Source: Atherinomorus stipes (Eukaryota; Chordata; Actinopteri; Atheriniformes; Atherinidae). Taken from it: a stretch of 64,000 bases of DNA. Below are positions 11,991 through 22,768 of the stretch, piece by piece (the first letter of the stretch is position 1; each line of letters starts with the position of its first letter). The notes below the pieces were generated by a model. The model had not been told where the DNA came from, ran no database searches, and saw only the letters and a list, made by a program, of their open reading frames with translations. Where the stretch lies: contig JALJCO010003022.1 of the NCBI GenBank assembly GCA_023101725.1, forward strand, positions 1-64,000. The letters are read 5' to 3'. Position numbers and translations under genes: made by a program.

Positions 11991-14275
11991 TTGCTTTTTT
12001 CAGGAATAAACAGCTGTGATTTGCTGTCTGCCGTCAGCTCTGCCCATTCTACATGACTGCACACAAACCGCAGTCACTCACCAGCATCACCATACCTCTT
12101 AGCAACATCTTCATGGTTGGGGTTAGTTACAGCAGGCCATTTAAAAGGACACAAAGATGTCTTAATCTTGCAGACTGTTGCGCCTATTTCTAATTGTTCT
12201 GCCAACACATTAACAGATGAGGGGAGCTCAAGGTTCTTGATCAAGACTGGAAATACATCTACAGATTGGTTGAGTAAACATGATTATTTTTGTCTTTGTG
12301 ATGTTCTTTGGCAGTATGGAACAGGTCAGACTTTATTTACAGTCTCCTTTCATGGCAGTTTCCCTAAACGGCAGCATGACCTCTAAATACAGCAAATATC
12401 ACAATCATTTTGGCTGCTTTCTCTCAAATGATGTCATCATGAATAATTTAATCTTTTACACCTCTTAGTTAAGTAATCCGGCTAAAAGTGAAACACTTTC
12501 CCTTCAGCCTGAATAAAGGGTAACAGAGGCGAGGTGGTAGGGAAGAAGCAAGGGAAGCCAGAGGCTGACTTGTCTGTAGGGACACGGTGACCTGGAAAAC
12601 TCAGAAAAGACTGATGCAGCTCTGCTTCCCTCACATGCACATTTCACACGGCCAAGGAGGGAGCTCATCTGATCTAAAGAAAATGTAAAAACACATGAGA
12701 CAGTTTAAATTATCTTGGAATGTTACCTCACATACCATCAAGGTAACCTTTAGGAGTCATTAGCCACGTTTACATGGAGCCAAATATGTCGATTGCAATC
12801 CGCAGGGTTCCCATGCATCCTGGAAAACCTGGAAAATGATTGAACATTTTTCCAGTCATGGGAAATGGGAAAAAGAGTAAAATGTCCTGGAAAAGCTTGA
12901 GTTGTCCTGGAAAATAATTTTTACTCCCTCCGCTTCGTCTGCTTCGTCTCTGCTTCGTCCCTGGATATATATTTTAGTTTCCCCAGCCTGCCTATGTCCC
13001 CTAAGGGGTTCAATTATAGATTGGCGTTTCCTTTGTCCCCTGGGTGTGTCTGCCTACATAATGAAGTTAGCATTCACAAATGGGCTGATTGGCAGTTCGG
13101 CATATTTTACTCCTTGTGCAGCTTGTGACGCCATGACTTCCAGCCACTTACCCCCCTCCCCCAAACTACACTGTCCAAGTCCCTCCCTCCGAGACCTACG
13201 ACAACAAACCAACATAATGGCGTCCAGTTGCATCAGAACTGCTCTGTACCTAGTGTACGAAGGACAACAGCAATCTTTCTCACCTTCCCACTGAAAAGCT
13301 TGTGGATGATTTCATTTCTGCAGGAATGAGCCGACCGAACGAGCAGAAAATCTCCCTGCAGCTCCGTCTCCTCCTCAGGAGGTGATAACAGCTTCCAGCC
13401 CCCACGAAGAAACACAAAGTTTCTAATAAACGTTTCTCATCATGTTCGTGTCTTTTATCTCTGAGGGAAACTGATGTTTGTGATGATTCCAGTTTATAAT
13501 TCATCCCGTTGTGTGCGAGTGTTCGGCTGCGTACATAGGCAATCAGGCCTTCATCATCATCATCATCATCACTGTTTCTGTACTGCTCTGGACAGATGAA
13601 GACAGATCTAACGTGCAGAACTAGTGTAATATATCTTTAGTATTAACTATTAACTGAATTCGGGTCATAGGTGAAGTAAATAATTCAGGGAAACTTGTTG
13701 CTGGAAAATGATGCTGTTTTCTTCTTAAACTCTGTTCATACTCACGCTACATCTGCGTCTGTGTCATGACTGCCGTACGTACTTTATAGATCCACAGATA
13801 CTCAATACGAACTTCTTCAAGCCTGACGTGCGGCTGCATTCAACAGAACACAGCAACTTTTTTTTTTACTCCAACATGAGTAAAAATGCACCTGCACGTG
13901 TCTGCAGGTTACTGCTGAGTGTATGGGCAAATGTCTCCTGGTATCTCCATATCACTCCGTATATCTCCACGAGAGCACCATGAGAACAGAAGCACATGGT
14001 AACAAGCGTGCCTTCTGATCCCGCCCACCAAACCTCGGTCATTGTACACTGGTGCTAACAGTAGCGCTAACTCGTAGCGCCTGCTATTCTATGACAAGGC
14101 TGAATTATGGTGAACGATCCTTTCATACAGTACTGAGGTACTTAGAGTCTGACTGAAAAGGGACCAAAAGTCGCCAGGAATTTCATGCCACTGGCACTTT
14201 AATGACAGCTCTGTGCGTCAGTTTAAGCCCACAGTGAACATTTGTATGCATGTATGGGGTAGAAACTCAGACTAA
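11991..14275. other. mostly unassigned, with a few repeat scraps
   Basis: No protein family is recognisable. A (TCA)n run sits at 13551-13571. The stretch 12797-12925 (GGGTTCCCATGCATCCTGG, then repeated CCTGGAAAA words) resembles the end of a hAT-type fish repeat. The stretch 12768-12800 matches the GTTTACATGGA terminus of the MITE at 5.2 kb. The rest looks like ordinary intergenic DNA. Confidence 0.4.
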
Positions 14276-15100
14276 GGTCGTGTTCACACCAGCCTTGTTT
14301 AGTCCAGTTAAAACGAACCCTGGAGCGTTTACCTCCTTATTGCACTTCGTTTTGGTTGACGTGAACGCTGGCTTCGAATTCTGGTGCAGACCAGTCAACC
14401 GCTCTCAGGTCTGCCAGGGAGGGGGTGAACTCTAGAGCGGTTTACTTACCGTGTGAAGCCCATCCGCACCAATCACAGAACGCGCGCCGTTTACAAGTCA
14501 TATCCTGTTTTGGTCAGAGGCCACGTTCATGGGTGAAGTTAGCAACAGGTTTATGGTTCGCAATGTCTGGCAGGGGACAAACGTGGAGTTCCAAAGAAGT
14601 GCAATGCCTTCTGGATATATGGAACGACGAAAATATTTCACAACTATTGGAGAAGGTGCACAAGAACACCGAGGTATTCAAAATATTCAGCGAGAAGATG
14701 AAAGAGAATGGTTTCAGCCGAACAGTTAAACAGCGTCGTGTGAAAGTTAAAAAACTACGTCAACAATACATCAAAGTACGAGGCGCCTTGCAGAAAAGTG
14801 GTAGTTCTTCAGATGTTAAGGACAAATTTGTGTGGTTTGACAACCTCGATAAGATCCTGAATACAAGACCCGTGGTGAGCCCTGTAGATGTTGTGGAGTC
14901 ATACAAGGAGGAGGAGGAGGAGGAGGAAGCCAACAGCGCAGCATGCACCAGCTTGTCACCGAACCAGGAGAGCTTCGGTTGATATAGAGGTGGCTAGCTG
15001 CAGCCCTTCGCTTGATGGGGAGGACTCTGATAAAAGTGTTGTTTATGTTCAACTGGTATTTTGACTGTGCAGTGTACAGACCCTTATCTTGCCCTTTGCC
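14276..15100 (+). mobile_element. PIF/Harbinger element, left end
   Basis: Begins GGTCGTGTTCACACCAGCC immediately after TAA (14273-14275). The same 16-bp terminus in inverted orientation ends at 46796 and is followed by TAA (46797-46799). A 3-bp TAA/TTA duplication is the Harbinger signature. This half carries the Myb/SANT gene; the transposase half is at 42.1-46.8 kb. Where this half stops is uncertain: sequence after about 15100 has no assigned origin until the next element begins. Confidence 0.75.
14563..14982 (+). CDS. Myb/SANT-like DNA-binding protein of a Harbinger transposon
   Basis: An intact 139-codon frame. The N-terminus has the trihelix/SANT-type pattern: TWSSKEVQCLLDIW (about residues 7-20), then a helix ending FKIFSEKMKENGF and a basic helix RTVKQRRVKVKKLRQQYIKV (about 55-74). 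After a short spacer comes KFVWFDNLDKIL, typical of this family, followed by an acidic run of glutamates. Harbinger elements code for such a protein as partner of the DDE transposase, which it helps bring to the nucleus and the transposon ends (known of the family). The longer frame from 14425 adds residues that lack family features, so I start at 14563. The absence of stops suggests a fairly young copy. Confidence 0.8.
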   Translation: MSGRGQTWSSKEVQCLLDIWNDENISQLLEKVHKNTEVFKIFSEKMKENGFSRTVKQRRVKVKKLRQQYIKVRGALQKSGSSSDVKDKFVWFDNLDKILNTRPVVSPVDVVESYKEEEEEEEANSAACTSLSPNQESFG

Positions 15101-15632
15101 TTGAGGATGTGTTGATTGATTCAACCAACAACATCAAAATGTAGTAATGTTAGGTTGTGCAGCTTGTTGAGGATAACGTTAGCCTACGTATGTCTGCCCT
15201 ATTGTATGTGCGTGCCATGACTCATTATCTACAAATATGGTGCACTGCCACACGCACACACACACACACAGCTTTGTAAACACAATCACCTGTTATTGAC
15301 CTAACGTTACCAAGATGCCTGCAACAGTGATATTACAAAATATCAGGATAGTGCTTACACACACATACTGGTTTTGGTGGATTAGGGGGACAGTTTTTTC
15401 AAACACGTACTTTGCAACACTAAAAGGACACCCCTTTCCACTTTAGCAAACATATAGTGAATCTTAAAAAAAATCTTCTTGAGCTATACAACACAAATCT
15501 AACTTCAAAATTTGAATAAACATATCAGAACTCAGAATACAACAACCTGACACCATGCTGTATTAAGAGGACAAACGATAATTTGGTACTTGGCTCCGCC
15601 CATGACAGCAATAGTAATTGCCAGGGCCAATT
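15101..15632. other. non-coding, no gene seen
   Basis: A/T-rich with a short CA run near 15252-15271. It probably holds the 3' untranslated end of the minus-strand recombinase gene that stops at 15633, and perhaps the right border of the Harbinger left half. No repeat signature marks the junction. Confidence 0.35.
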
Positions 15633-16320
15633 TTATTCGTAAGGACCACTTCCATATACATACACAGACATGTAATTTTTTTGTATTAAAACAAGGATGA
15701 ATAGAACATAGCTAAACAGACACAAGTGTTTTGCCTTGAAGGCTTTTGAGAGACCTTTTTCCATGGCAAGCAGTAGTTTTAATATTTTGGCCAACTGGGT
15801 AGTAGCCTCAGGAAGTCTATAATATTCCCGATGAACGCGAATATCGTGGCCAAGGAAGTTAGCAACCTGGTCCAACTCGTCATTCTTGAGGTTTAAGATC
15901 TGAGATAAAGTTGCTACATGTTTGTGCAATTTTGCTGACCTGAGGAGCTCAGGGTTTTCAGCCCCACATTCATTTGCATGAAGCCTCAAACAGTCCTGTC
16001 CTCTGTAGGGTGTCAGGTCGAGCAAACAAGAACAGGTTTTCTGCCGGAACACCACAGTCTTCTCTTTTCTGTATTAGGCGTGTTTTGGCCTTCACCATGT
16101 CTGGTGAAAGTAACACTGCGATCTTCTGGCCTCTTATACCCTTTAATTCAACACGACTGAAGTGTTGACAAAGGTTAAGTTCAAACTGCGTCAGTCCAAA
16201 TGCAACATCCTTGTGCAGGGCTCTTGTGTCTCTCTCCAGAAAGCCATTCAAATTAAATTTTCTTAAAAAAATATTAAACAGGTATTTAAAATGAGGGGGG
16301 CTAAGAACCATATTTCAAGG
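15633..16320 (-). pseudogene. Tyrosine-recombinase-like catalytic C-terminus
   Basis: Two overlapping frames (16311-15970 and 16055-15633) join by a frameshift near 16000. In order they show FGLTQFE, SRVELKGIRGQKIAVLL (a possible first catalytic arginine region), FLFARP, then KLHKHVATL and NFLGHDIRVHREYYRLPE. The last two resemble box II of tyrosine recombinases: a K/R-H-x-A-T helix followed by LGH and a nucleophile tyrosine about ten residues on. Here the usual arginine position in the KLRKH motif reads histidine, which may be an inactivating change. The similarity is by eye and the superfamily (Crypton-like or other) is an inference. Confidence 0.6.
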
Positions 16321-16334
16321 AGGGCGAAAACAGG

Positions 16335-17179
16335 GATGTCATTTAGTATATTTTTAGAGCCTAAACAGTAGTACATTGCATCTCCTGCAAGCACGCCAAT
16401 GTGCGTTCACGAAACTGCGGAAGCCGCAGCAGACGAGATTGCGCGTTCTCTTTTTCTTTCTTTCTTTGTTTTAAATCCATATCCAACCGTGTTTGTTCTT
16501 CTATGCTTGCATTATCGGCAGAATAGACTGAATGCTGAGGCTTCCGTAGTTTCTTGAATGCGCTTATGCGTGCTTCGTGAAAGTAAGATGTACTACTGTT
16601 TAGGCTCTAAAAATCTACTAAATGATGTGGTTTCCAGTAAATTCTGGATGCTATCCACTAGGGCTGGGAAAAAAATCGATACACTGAAATATCGCATATT
16701 TTCAAATGCAGATTTCATATAGAGATTCAAAAATGCAATATTGATCTCTTTTACCAACGAAATCTCGCGAGATTTCGTAAGATAACGGTGTATTCTCGTG
16801 AGATTTCACGAAAACCCGCGAGATTTCATGAGTAAAATAGATCGATATCACATTTTTACATATCAATATGATATCAGCCTATGAAAATATTGCGATATTT
16901 CAGTGGATCGATTTTTTTTCCCCAGCTCTACTATTCACTCAGGACTCTTGGATTACATTGGACGAGCAGTATGGAGGAATGTTGACAAGTTTTTGTGGAC
17001 TTTTATGGACCTTTTTGGCTCGGGCCCTGGCGAACTCCATTGTATGAAAGTTGGGGGCCACGAGAAGCCTTACTGATCGCCGGCTGCATTTGAGATATTA
17101 AAAAAGTGCTGCAGAGTCTTGATCACCATGAGTGTAAGTGGAAAATAAAGTTACATCATTCTGTTGGTGTACTATTCCT
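16335..17179 (-). mobile_element. TTAA MITE, family C, copy 1 (one end missing)
   Basis: Right end at 17179 reads, inverted, AGGAATAGTACACCAACAG, followed by TTAA (17180-17183). The same sequence in the other orientation forms the complete copy at 50135-51747. The left terminal 100 or so bases are missing here. The insertion interrupts the recombinase gene right after its LKE codons at 17180. It contains a 272-bp hAT MITE. Confidence 0.8.
16659..16930. mobile_element. hAT-type MITE with ATCGATA ends, copy 1
   Basis: The ends are TAGGGCTGGGAAAAAAATCG and, inverted, TAGAGCTGGGGAAAAAAAAT. The flanks are CTATCCAC and CTATTCAC (8 bp, one mismatch), which fits hAT. The copy of MITE C at 51.28 kb carries the uninterrupted site (the words GGACGCTACCCACTCAGG on the - strand). 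The interior is a near-palindrome around ACGAAATCTCGCGAG repeats. A related copy is at about 52.6-52.95 kb. Confidence 0.85.
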
Positions 17180-18440
17180 TTAAAGCAGTTTGGGAGATGT
17201 GTTCAGACCACTTCGTAGCATAGAGAGTTTTGAAACTCTGGGTTGACTTGATCAGCGTACTGTCTTGTGCCATCAATGCTCTACAATGTAAAATGTCACT
17301 GACTTTATGTAGCAAGTGGCCCAACTTTAGAGCGAGACTTGGAGTACTGTAGTTGTGCTTTTCTTCATCATACCCAGATACTTTCTTGACGGCTTTGATA
17401 ACCACGCCAAAATTTGCAGGTCTCACAGCATCCTCAAGAGTATGTATTGAAAAGTCCTCGCGAAGCGTCAGCAGAAGCCTTTCACATTCTCGAAGTGTCT
17501 GGCGAATGTAGTCGTATTTGGTGGGATCCTGTCCATGTTTGTCAAAGAATGACTGCGCCAGCTGAAGAATAGAGAAGTCACTTCGAACAGTAGAAGTTAT
17601 CTCATCATCTTTCATGACAGATAACATCTTCCACACACCTCGGGATATTTGCTGACACAGAGCTGACTCATTCATAGAAGCCAAGGACAAGACCTTTTTT
17701 CGTCCAATCTCTGAATTGGTTTCCGCTGGTTTTGAAGAACATTTTCCAACATATCACCATAGATCTCTTCAGAGATATAATGCCTGGCAGTACATGCAGT
17801 GGATATAGTCTTTTGCATTGTATTCTTTCTTTGCTGTGCGCCTGAGTTTTAGTGATCCAACTCCACTTGCTAAGACCTCTGAGTTATGGATATGGTTTTC
17901 CTTGTTGCACAACTTTATAAGCATTTTCAAGCGTTGTTTGGATTTCTTGGGAAGACTTAAAATGTGAGCAACATCTGCATGCGTTTTTTCATTCATTTTT
18001 AGATGACGTGTAAACTTGGTGTGTAGTTTCCCACAAATGTAACAGGAAGTTTTAGTTCTGAGTGAGGACGATGTGTCTGGGACGTGTTCAGGCCTAGCAT
18101 CTGTGTCATCATTAACAATTCTGCCTTCAGCATCAGCATCTCCTACTTTGGCAGCAACTTGTGGTACTTCAAGCTGACTTTTGCTGATCACATTTTCAGA
18201 TTCTGCAGCTTCAGTAATGGACCCTCTCTCTTCCTCTACATGACGTTCTTGGTGGTGCTTTTGCTTTTTGGAAGCCAACTTGCTTGTGGAGACCTCAAAC
18301 TTTTGTACTTGTTTATCACTGATTTTTGAAGACTCAGATCTGTCATCCCATGAGCTGGATGAATCAGCTGTGGAATCAGGCACAAATCCCTTTTCTGATG
18401 ATGCCTTCTCACATGAACTTGGTTTTATATATATATATGT
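17180..18440 (-). pseudogene. Zinc-finger linker and N-terminal part of recombinase
   Basis: Upper part (18440-17769): an acidic, Ser/Lys-rich linker followed by CYICGKLHTKFTRHLKMNEK (CxxC then spaced histidines) and later IHCMYCQ (a second CxxC). After a one-base frameshift near 17765 the protein continues with ISEEIYGDMLENV and, after another shift near 17700, runs into the frame 17690-17172. That frame is helix-rich and holds SALALKLGHLL-type text (SLALKLGHLLHKVSDI) and ends EHISQTALKE at the MITE. This helical block would be the core-binding domain in front of the catalytic part (inference). Confidence 0.6.
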
Positions 18441-18999
18441 ATATACTGTATATATAAAGGATTGACCGATATGGTTTTTTTAGGGCCGATACCGATGCCA
18501 ATTATTAGTACTTTAGAAAACCGATAGCCAATATTTAGAACCAATATTCCTTTGCAGTTAAAATTTAAATTTCGGTGTCAAAATGTAGAACAACACAATG
18601 AGGATTATCAGACTGCGAAGAGTATACCGTTGGTTTTTTGTATACTGGGAAAATCTGTGATAAAAAGAAAAACCTTAAATGTTGTTAACAACATGAAATA
18701 GTGTAAATCTTTCGTTGAAACGTTTCAAACAATTGGTTTATTACATTTAACCAAAAAATGGAGAGAACTGTAAGTTTACAAATAAATAAAATGGCTCCCA
18801 GTTTTTTTAAAAGATCAAAATAAAAACTGAACTGTGCAGCACAAAAGTGAAAAGTTAAATTATCTAAAACAAAAAGTGCAGGGATCTTTTAGCAGCATTT
18901 ATTTAAGTTAACTGAAACAAATAAACAAATCAATAGCTCCCTGAATATTTATAAAAGAACAAAAGTAATCAATGGACCGTGGTACTCTCAGTAGTCCCC

Positions 19000-21014
19000 G
19001 TCCAGTTACACCAGATTATAGTGAAGGGAGCAGAGTTGCTCAGCTGTTCATAAATGGCTGCCACTTCACAAAAAACTAGCTCGCTTGGAACAGAAGGGGG
19101 TGGGGAGCAGAGAAACCTTCTTGCTTGGGTGGCAAGTAGTTTGAAGCGGCCTTCATTTTGTTTCCACCACAGGAGTGGATCCCCTTGCGCCTGTCAATCA
19201 CAGGCTCGCTGAGGTACCGTTGTAGCTCATCTCTGAGGCAGGTCTCGGCCAAAGGCTCACCAGTGTGGGGTCGTAGCAGAGAACTGAGCATGTCATCGAG
19301 GTGACTACAGGGTGTCTCTTCTCTGCGTTGCCTTTTGGCGGTCGTGCTCTCACTTTCTTGCGTCTCACTCCCTCCTGAAGCAGCCTGCTCCTTGTCACTT
19401 ACCTCTGCAGTCACCTCCGTTCTGGCTTCCTCTGTAGCAGCATGTGTGGCAGGGTACGCAACAGAGGGCCCGGGCGGGCTTTGAACCCCAGACTCCCAGG
19501 TGAAAGTCATGCACGCTGACCATTCAGCCAAAGGGACATCCCTGTGGCCAAGTAGCCAGGGCGCATGATCAGTCGGAGGCATAGTGACAGGACCGTCAAC
19601 TGCCACACATGCTCTTCCTGAGTACTTTGTTTTTCTGCACTTTCAACATCAGCTTCCAGCCATTCTGTGGCCTTGGACAGCTTTGGGCAGAGGAGAGTGT
19701 GTGATTATGTGACGTGGATCTAGGATACATGCCAGCACCAGGTTTCAAGTCCTCCAGGTTTGAGAAGCGCTCGATGAAGCTTTCCCTCATGGCTTCCCGG
19801 AGTGTTCCCATGCCTTTTGTTGAGGCCGCATCATCCTGAAGCAGCATCTTCAGCACAGACACACTGGGAATGATGCTGGATGCTGATGTACTGTTACAGC
19901 TTACCTCTAGTGTCACTTCCTCTATTGGGATGAGCGTTTCAACCAACCTGGACACGATGTCCCACTGGTAAGCAGTAGGACATGCAGATCCTCCATGCTC
20001 GCCAGCGTAGATGGTTAGAGCGCGCTTTTGCTCTAGTGCTCTTTGTAACATGTCAAGCGTTGAGTTCCACCTTGTTGGAACAGCTTGGATTATGTTGTAT
20101 TGTGGTAGGCCAAGGTCCTTCTGAATGTCCTGCTGCTTGGCAAGAACCGAGTGGTGGAAAAGGGTGGCACACTTCTTGAGGATCGCAATGATTTCTGTAA
20201 CTGCTCTTTGACTAGAAAGACCATCATTCACCACAAGCTGCAAATCTGAGCTGTGCAGCTGAGATCTGGAAGCTCAGCGAGCCTCATGCTTCTCACCATA
20301 TTAGCTCCACTGTCATGAAGCACGCGTGTAATGTGATATTTGCTTATGTTCCGATCCTTAAGCATGCCCAGAAATGTCTGGCTGATGTATTCGCCAGTGT
20401 GGGATCCATGCATTACCTTTGTGTTCAGAACTACCTGCTTTCTGTTTCGGTTGTTGTCAATGAAGTGACAAGTGAGGCTCACAACGACACTGTGGTTCCA
20501 GACCAGCAGAAAGAGAGTGAATCGCCAGCATTCTCTGGATTGATCAGGGCTTTTATCTTCTCAACAACCTTTTCACAAACTTTTGGGAGCATTTCAGTGC
20601 GATAGTACTTCTCACTTTTCAGAGAGTATTGTGGTGCTGCTGCTCCCATGAGACGCTTAAATCCACTGTCAGAGACAAATGTGAATGGCTGGTTGTCAGT
20701 TATGATAATTTCTGTTATTAGTTTGTCAATCAGTATAGATCGCTGATCTGAATTTGGCCACTTTCTTTGTCTTTGAAACAGGTCTTGTATTTTAGGTTGA
20801 GATAAAGTTGCATTCCCCAGTTTTGATTGTGCAGTTGCATACAAGTCACTGTGATGGGTCGTAAGGTGGGACCAAAGGTTCGAAGTATTCCAGGTTTTTG
20901 CACTTGTTTCTCCTCCCATGCTGACGTGTACTTTGCAGGTACTGCACACTGCTGTTCCTGGGTTTGGCTGTGTGAAATACTCCCACACAGCACTTTTTAC
21001 TCTCCCCTTTGATC
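19000..21014 (-). pseudogene. hAT (ZBED-type) transposase, frameshifted
   Basis: Starts MDGSKGRVKSAVWEYFTQ at 21014, right after an intron acceptor TTACAG. The BED zinc finger follows: C-S-T-C-K, then NTSNLWSHLTTHH (about residues 28-60). Then come FVSDSGFKRLM, the central DSGANMVR and PTRWNSTLDML, which are classical hAT transposase blocks, and VLACILDPRH in another frame. The C-terminal hAT dimerisation block is visible near 19100-19180 as LLWWKQNEGRFKLLA and PPPSVPSELVF. Frameshifts at about 20480, 20240, 19720 and 19160 make it non-functional. A short tRNA-like insertion interrupts it at 19439-19613. Confidence 0.85.
19439..19613 (-). repeat. tRNA-like insert flanked by 13-bp inverted repeats
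   Basis: On the - strand it has a possible A box (TGGCTGAATGGTCAGCG) and a B box (GGGTTCAAAGCCC), the two internal promoter parts of a tRNA-derived SINE. The edges are AGCATGTGTGGCA and its exact inverse TGCCACACATGCT, not the direct duplication expected for a SINE. It interrupts the hAT transposase between the DPRH block and the C-terminal block. Confidence 0.5.
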
Positions 21015-22076
21015 CATCCATCTGTAATAAGGATTTAGAAAAATAGACGCAAAGAAAGTAAGTTAAGTGAAAATGTGTATAAAATAAAATATATATACTT
21101 AATGTGTTATAGCAAAATGGCTTTTGAAAGTCAATAGTTGATATCAATTCTTTAAATACAGTATAATTAAAATTTTACGTACTGTAATGTATAATTAAGG
21201 TACTTGTTACAACTTGTTATACAATACTTTGTTTCTAGTTGATCTTTGAAAAATGGTAAATGTCATTATTATTCAGTATTATTCAGGGAGCCTAATGAAT
21301 TTGCTTCCTATGTGAACTCTGAGCAACATTGTTTATAACAAACTCACATTAAAATTTTTAACTTAGCGGATCACGTTTCATGCATGTGCGACCAAATTCA
21401 TGCTCGGAGGGGGAAAACCAACAGAAACAGGGATTTCTCCGAGCGCATTGATGCTCTTCTCTCATGTGTGGAAGACGGTACTTAAACTGTGATCAAACAA
21501 GTTCATCTCTTCATCCGTGGGCAGCTAAGGCTATTGCATCCGTGTTGTTTTGTATGCTTTATTAAACAAAGGAGTTCTAGGTCATGTTCACTTGAAAATG
21601 ATTTTTATTTACCTGCGGTGAAAATTAGGCTAACTCATTTAGCCTATTAAGCTAACTAGATTGTGTTGCGCGTGATGTGAGTATAGGCACACACGCAGGT
21701 AGGTCCAAGTTGTGTCTCTGGGCTGTCATTGAAGCTGATAATAATGAGGTTGTGGGTCTTAAACTTAAGGATTTTTATTGCAGCTTCTACATTTCTGTTC
21801 CTTACCTTCAGTCATCATACAGCTGCTTCTCAAAGCAGTCCCCCCACCTGTCTGCGGTGCTGATTGTTAATCCGAGGTGGGTGGGGGGCGGAACATTGCT
21901 ACACAGCCCCGAGTAGTGACTTCAGGCAGAGAGAGACGGGGGACGGCTGTATAGTATACAAGCCAAAGGAGCGTTTAACTTATTTTATCAACGGAAAAAA
22001 TGGCCGATACCGATTATTATAAAATGGCCCGATATCGGCCGATATTATCGGCCATGCCGATAATTGGTCGATCCCT

Positions 22077-22077
<1 letters not shown>

Positions 22078-22140
<63 letters not shown>

Positions 22141-22142
22141 TG
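22078..22142. repeat. (TA)n(CA)n microsatellite
   Basis: A run of TA dinucleotides passing into CA dinucleotides. Its first units supply the right-hand target duplication of the hAT element, and the matching TATATA run on the left side is at 18427-18455. Confidence 0.9.
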
Positions 22143-22239
22143 CACCTTACATGGTTTTACACAGGACCTGCATATCTTTTTTAGACATGGCTGACTGTTG
22201 TTGTCGAGATTGCTTTATAATGCTCTGACATTAACTTAC

Positions 22240-22305
22240 CTCATCTACATTTTCACTGAGGGACTTAGCCACCCAAGTGGGCTGGCAAGGCGTCTCCTTG
22301 GAGAT
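22240..22305 (-). other. 66-nt exon of the SET-recombinase gene
   Basis: Preceded on the - strand by TTTTCGTTTTAG (acceptor) and followed by GTAAGTTAATG (consensus donor). It keeps an open frame of 22 codons (ISKETPCQPTW, then VAKSLSENVDE). The intact splice sites show that the gene family is spliced. No domain is recognisable. Confidence 0.6.
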
Positions 22306-22459
22306 CTAAAACGAAAAATTTGCTCTTTTTAGCACTATACAATTTATGTTACTAATGATATTGAAACTCTTCATGCTACAAGTTGATGAACCCTTCAATT
22401 TGTGTTCAGAACTGGTAGAATGACTTAGTTTGTGACATTATTGTTACATTTCTAAATAC

Positions 22460-22768
22460 CTTGTTTCTCCATGGCCAGTTAGAATCACCATAGCTGTACG
22501 TGATTTCTTCTCTCAGACCAATATCTCTGATAGCAAATAAACAAAGATGGGGTCTTCCGTTTACTCTTGTGACGTTCATTTTGCTGTTTGGGTTCACTTC
22601 ATCGTCATTTACAAGTCTCCCTTGGGACCCTAGAGATCAAACATAAAAACCTTGAGTCCATCATGGTAAACTTTCAGTTTTCATGTTCCTTTCTACTTAT
22701 AACTTCACCTCTGTATTCGAAAAGAAAATCTCCTTTTTGGAGGGGCCAGCAGCTAAACACTCCCCGAC
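22460..22768 (-). pseudogene. SET-domain exon, KMT5A-like, internally deleted
   Basis: The exon begins after CTTTAG at 22769 and ends before GTATTTAG at 22459. It reads GRGVFSCWPLQKGDFLFEYR, then GEVISRK, a shifted KVYHDGLKVFMFDL, and after a gap GRLVNDDEVNPNSKM, GRPHLCLFAIRDI and EEITYSYGDSNWPW. These match the order of SET motifs: GRGV cofactor loop, EYxG, the N-H region and the YxYG catalytic tyrosine of SET methyltransferases such as KMT5A. The N-H pair reads N-D here. A one-base frameshift near 22690 and a missing segment near 22632 show decay. Substrate and activity are unknown. Confidence 0.7.

Larger units (their letters stand above)
18456..22077 (-). mobile_element. hAT transposon with BED-finger transposase
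   Basis: About 3.6 kb. The right end reads, inverted, TAGGGATCGACCAATTATCG. The left end reads AAAGGATTGACCGATATGG, an imperfect match. Flanking 8-mers are both (TA)n-like (GTATATAT and ATATATAT), consistent with an 8-bp duplication in a microsatellite. Both subterminal regions contain many CCGATA/TATCGG words, as in fish hAT elements. It sits within an intron of the SET-recombinase gene. Confidence 0.8.
15633..22768 (-). pseudogene. Spliced mobile gene: SET domain + zinc-finger linker + tyrosine-recombinase-like end
   Basis: Reading the - strand from 22768 to 15633 gives, in order: a SET exon (22768-22460), a 66-nt exon (22305-22240) with consensus splice signals, a large exon with Cys/His clusters (about 18440-17180) and a C-terminal exon (about 16320-15633) with a recombinase-like motif. 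An intact hAT-sized insertion occupies one intron (18456-22077). A MITE (16335-17179) splits the last two coding blocks. From memory of fish annotations, dispersed multi-copy genes with this layout exist and are often labelled KMT5A-like, so I infer a transposon-encoded protein rather than a host gene. Several frameshifts and a deletion make this copy inactive. Element ends were not found; tyrosine-recombinase transposons lack terminal inverted repeats. Confidence 0.65.

Noticed and set aside
22406..22768. A host KMT5A (SETD8) gene
   Set aside because: Only part of the SET domain is present, with a frameshift and a deletion, and it reads into linker exons unlike KMT5A; better explained as a transposon-borne relative.
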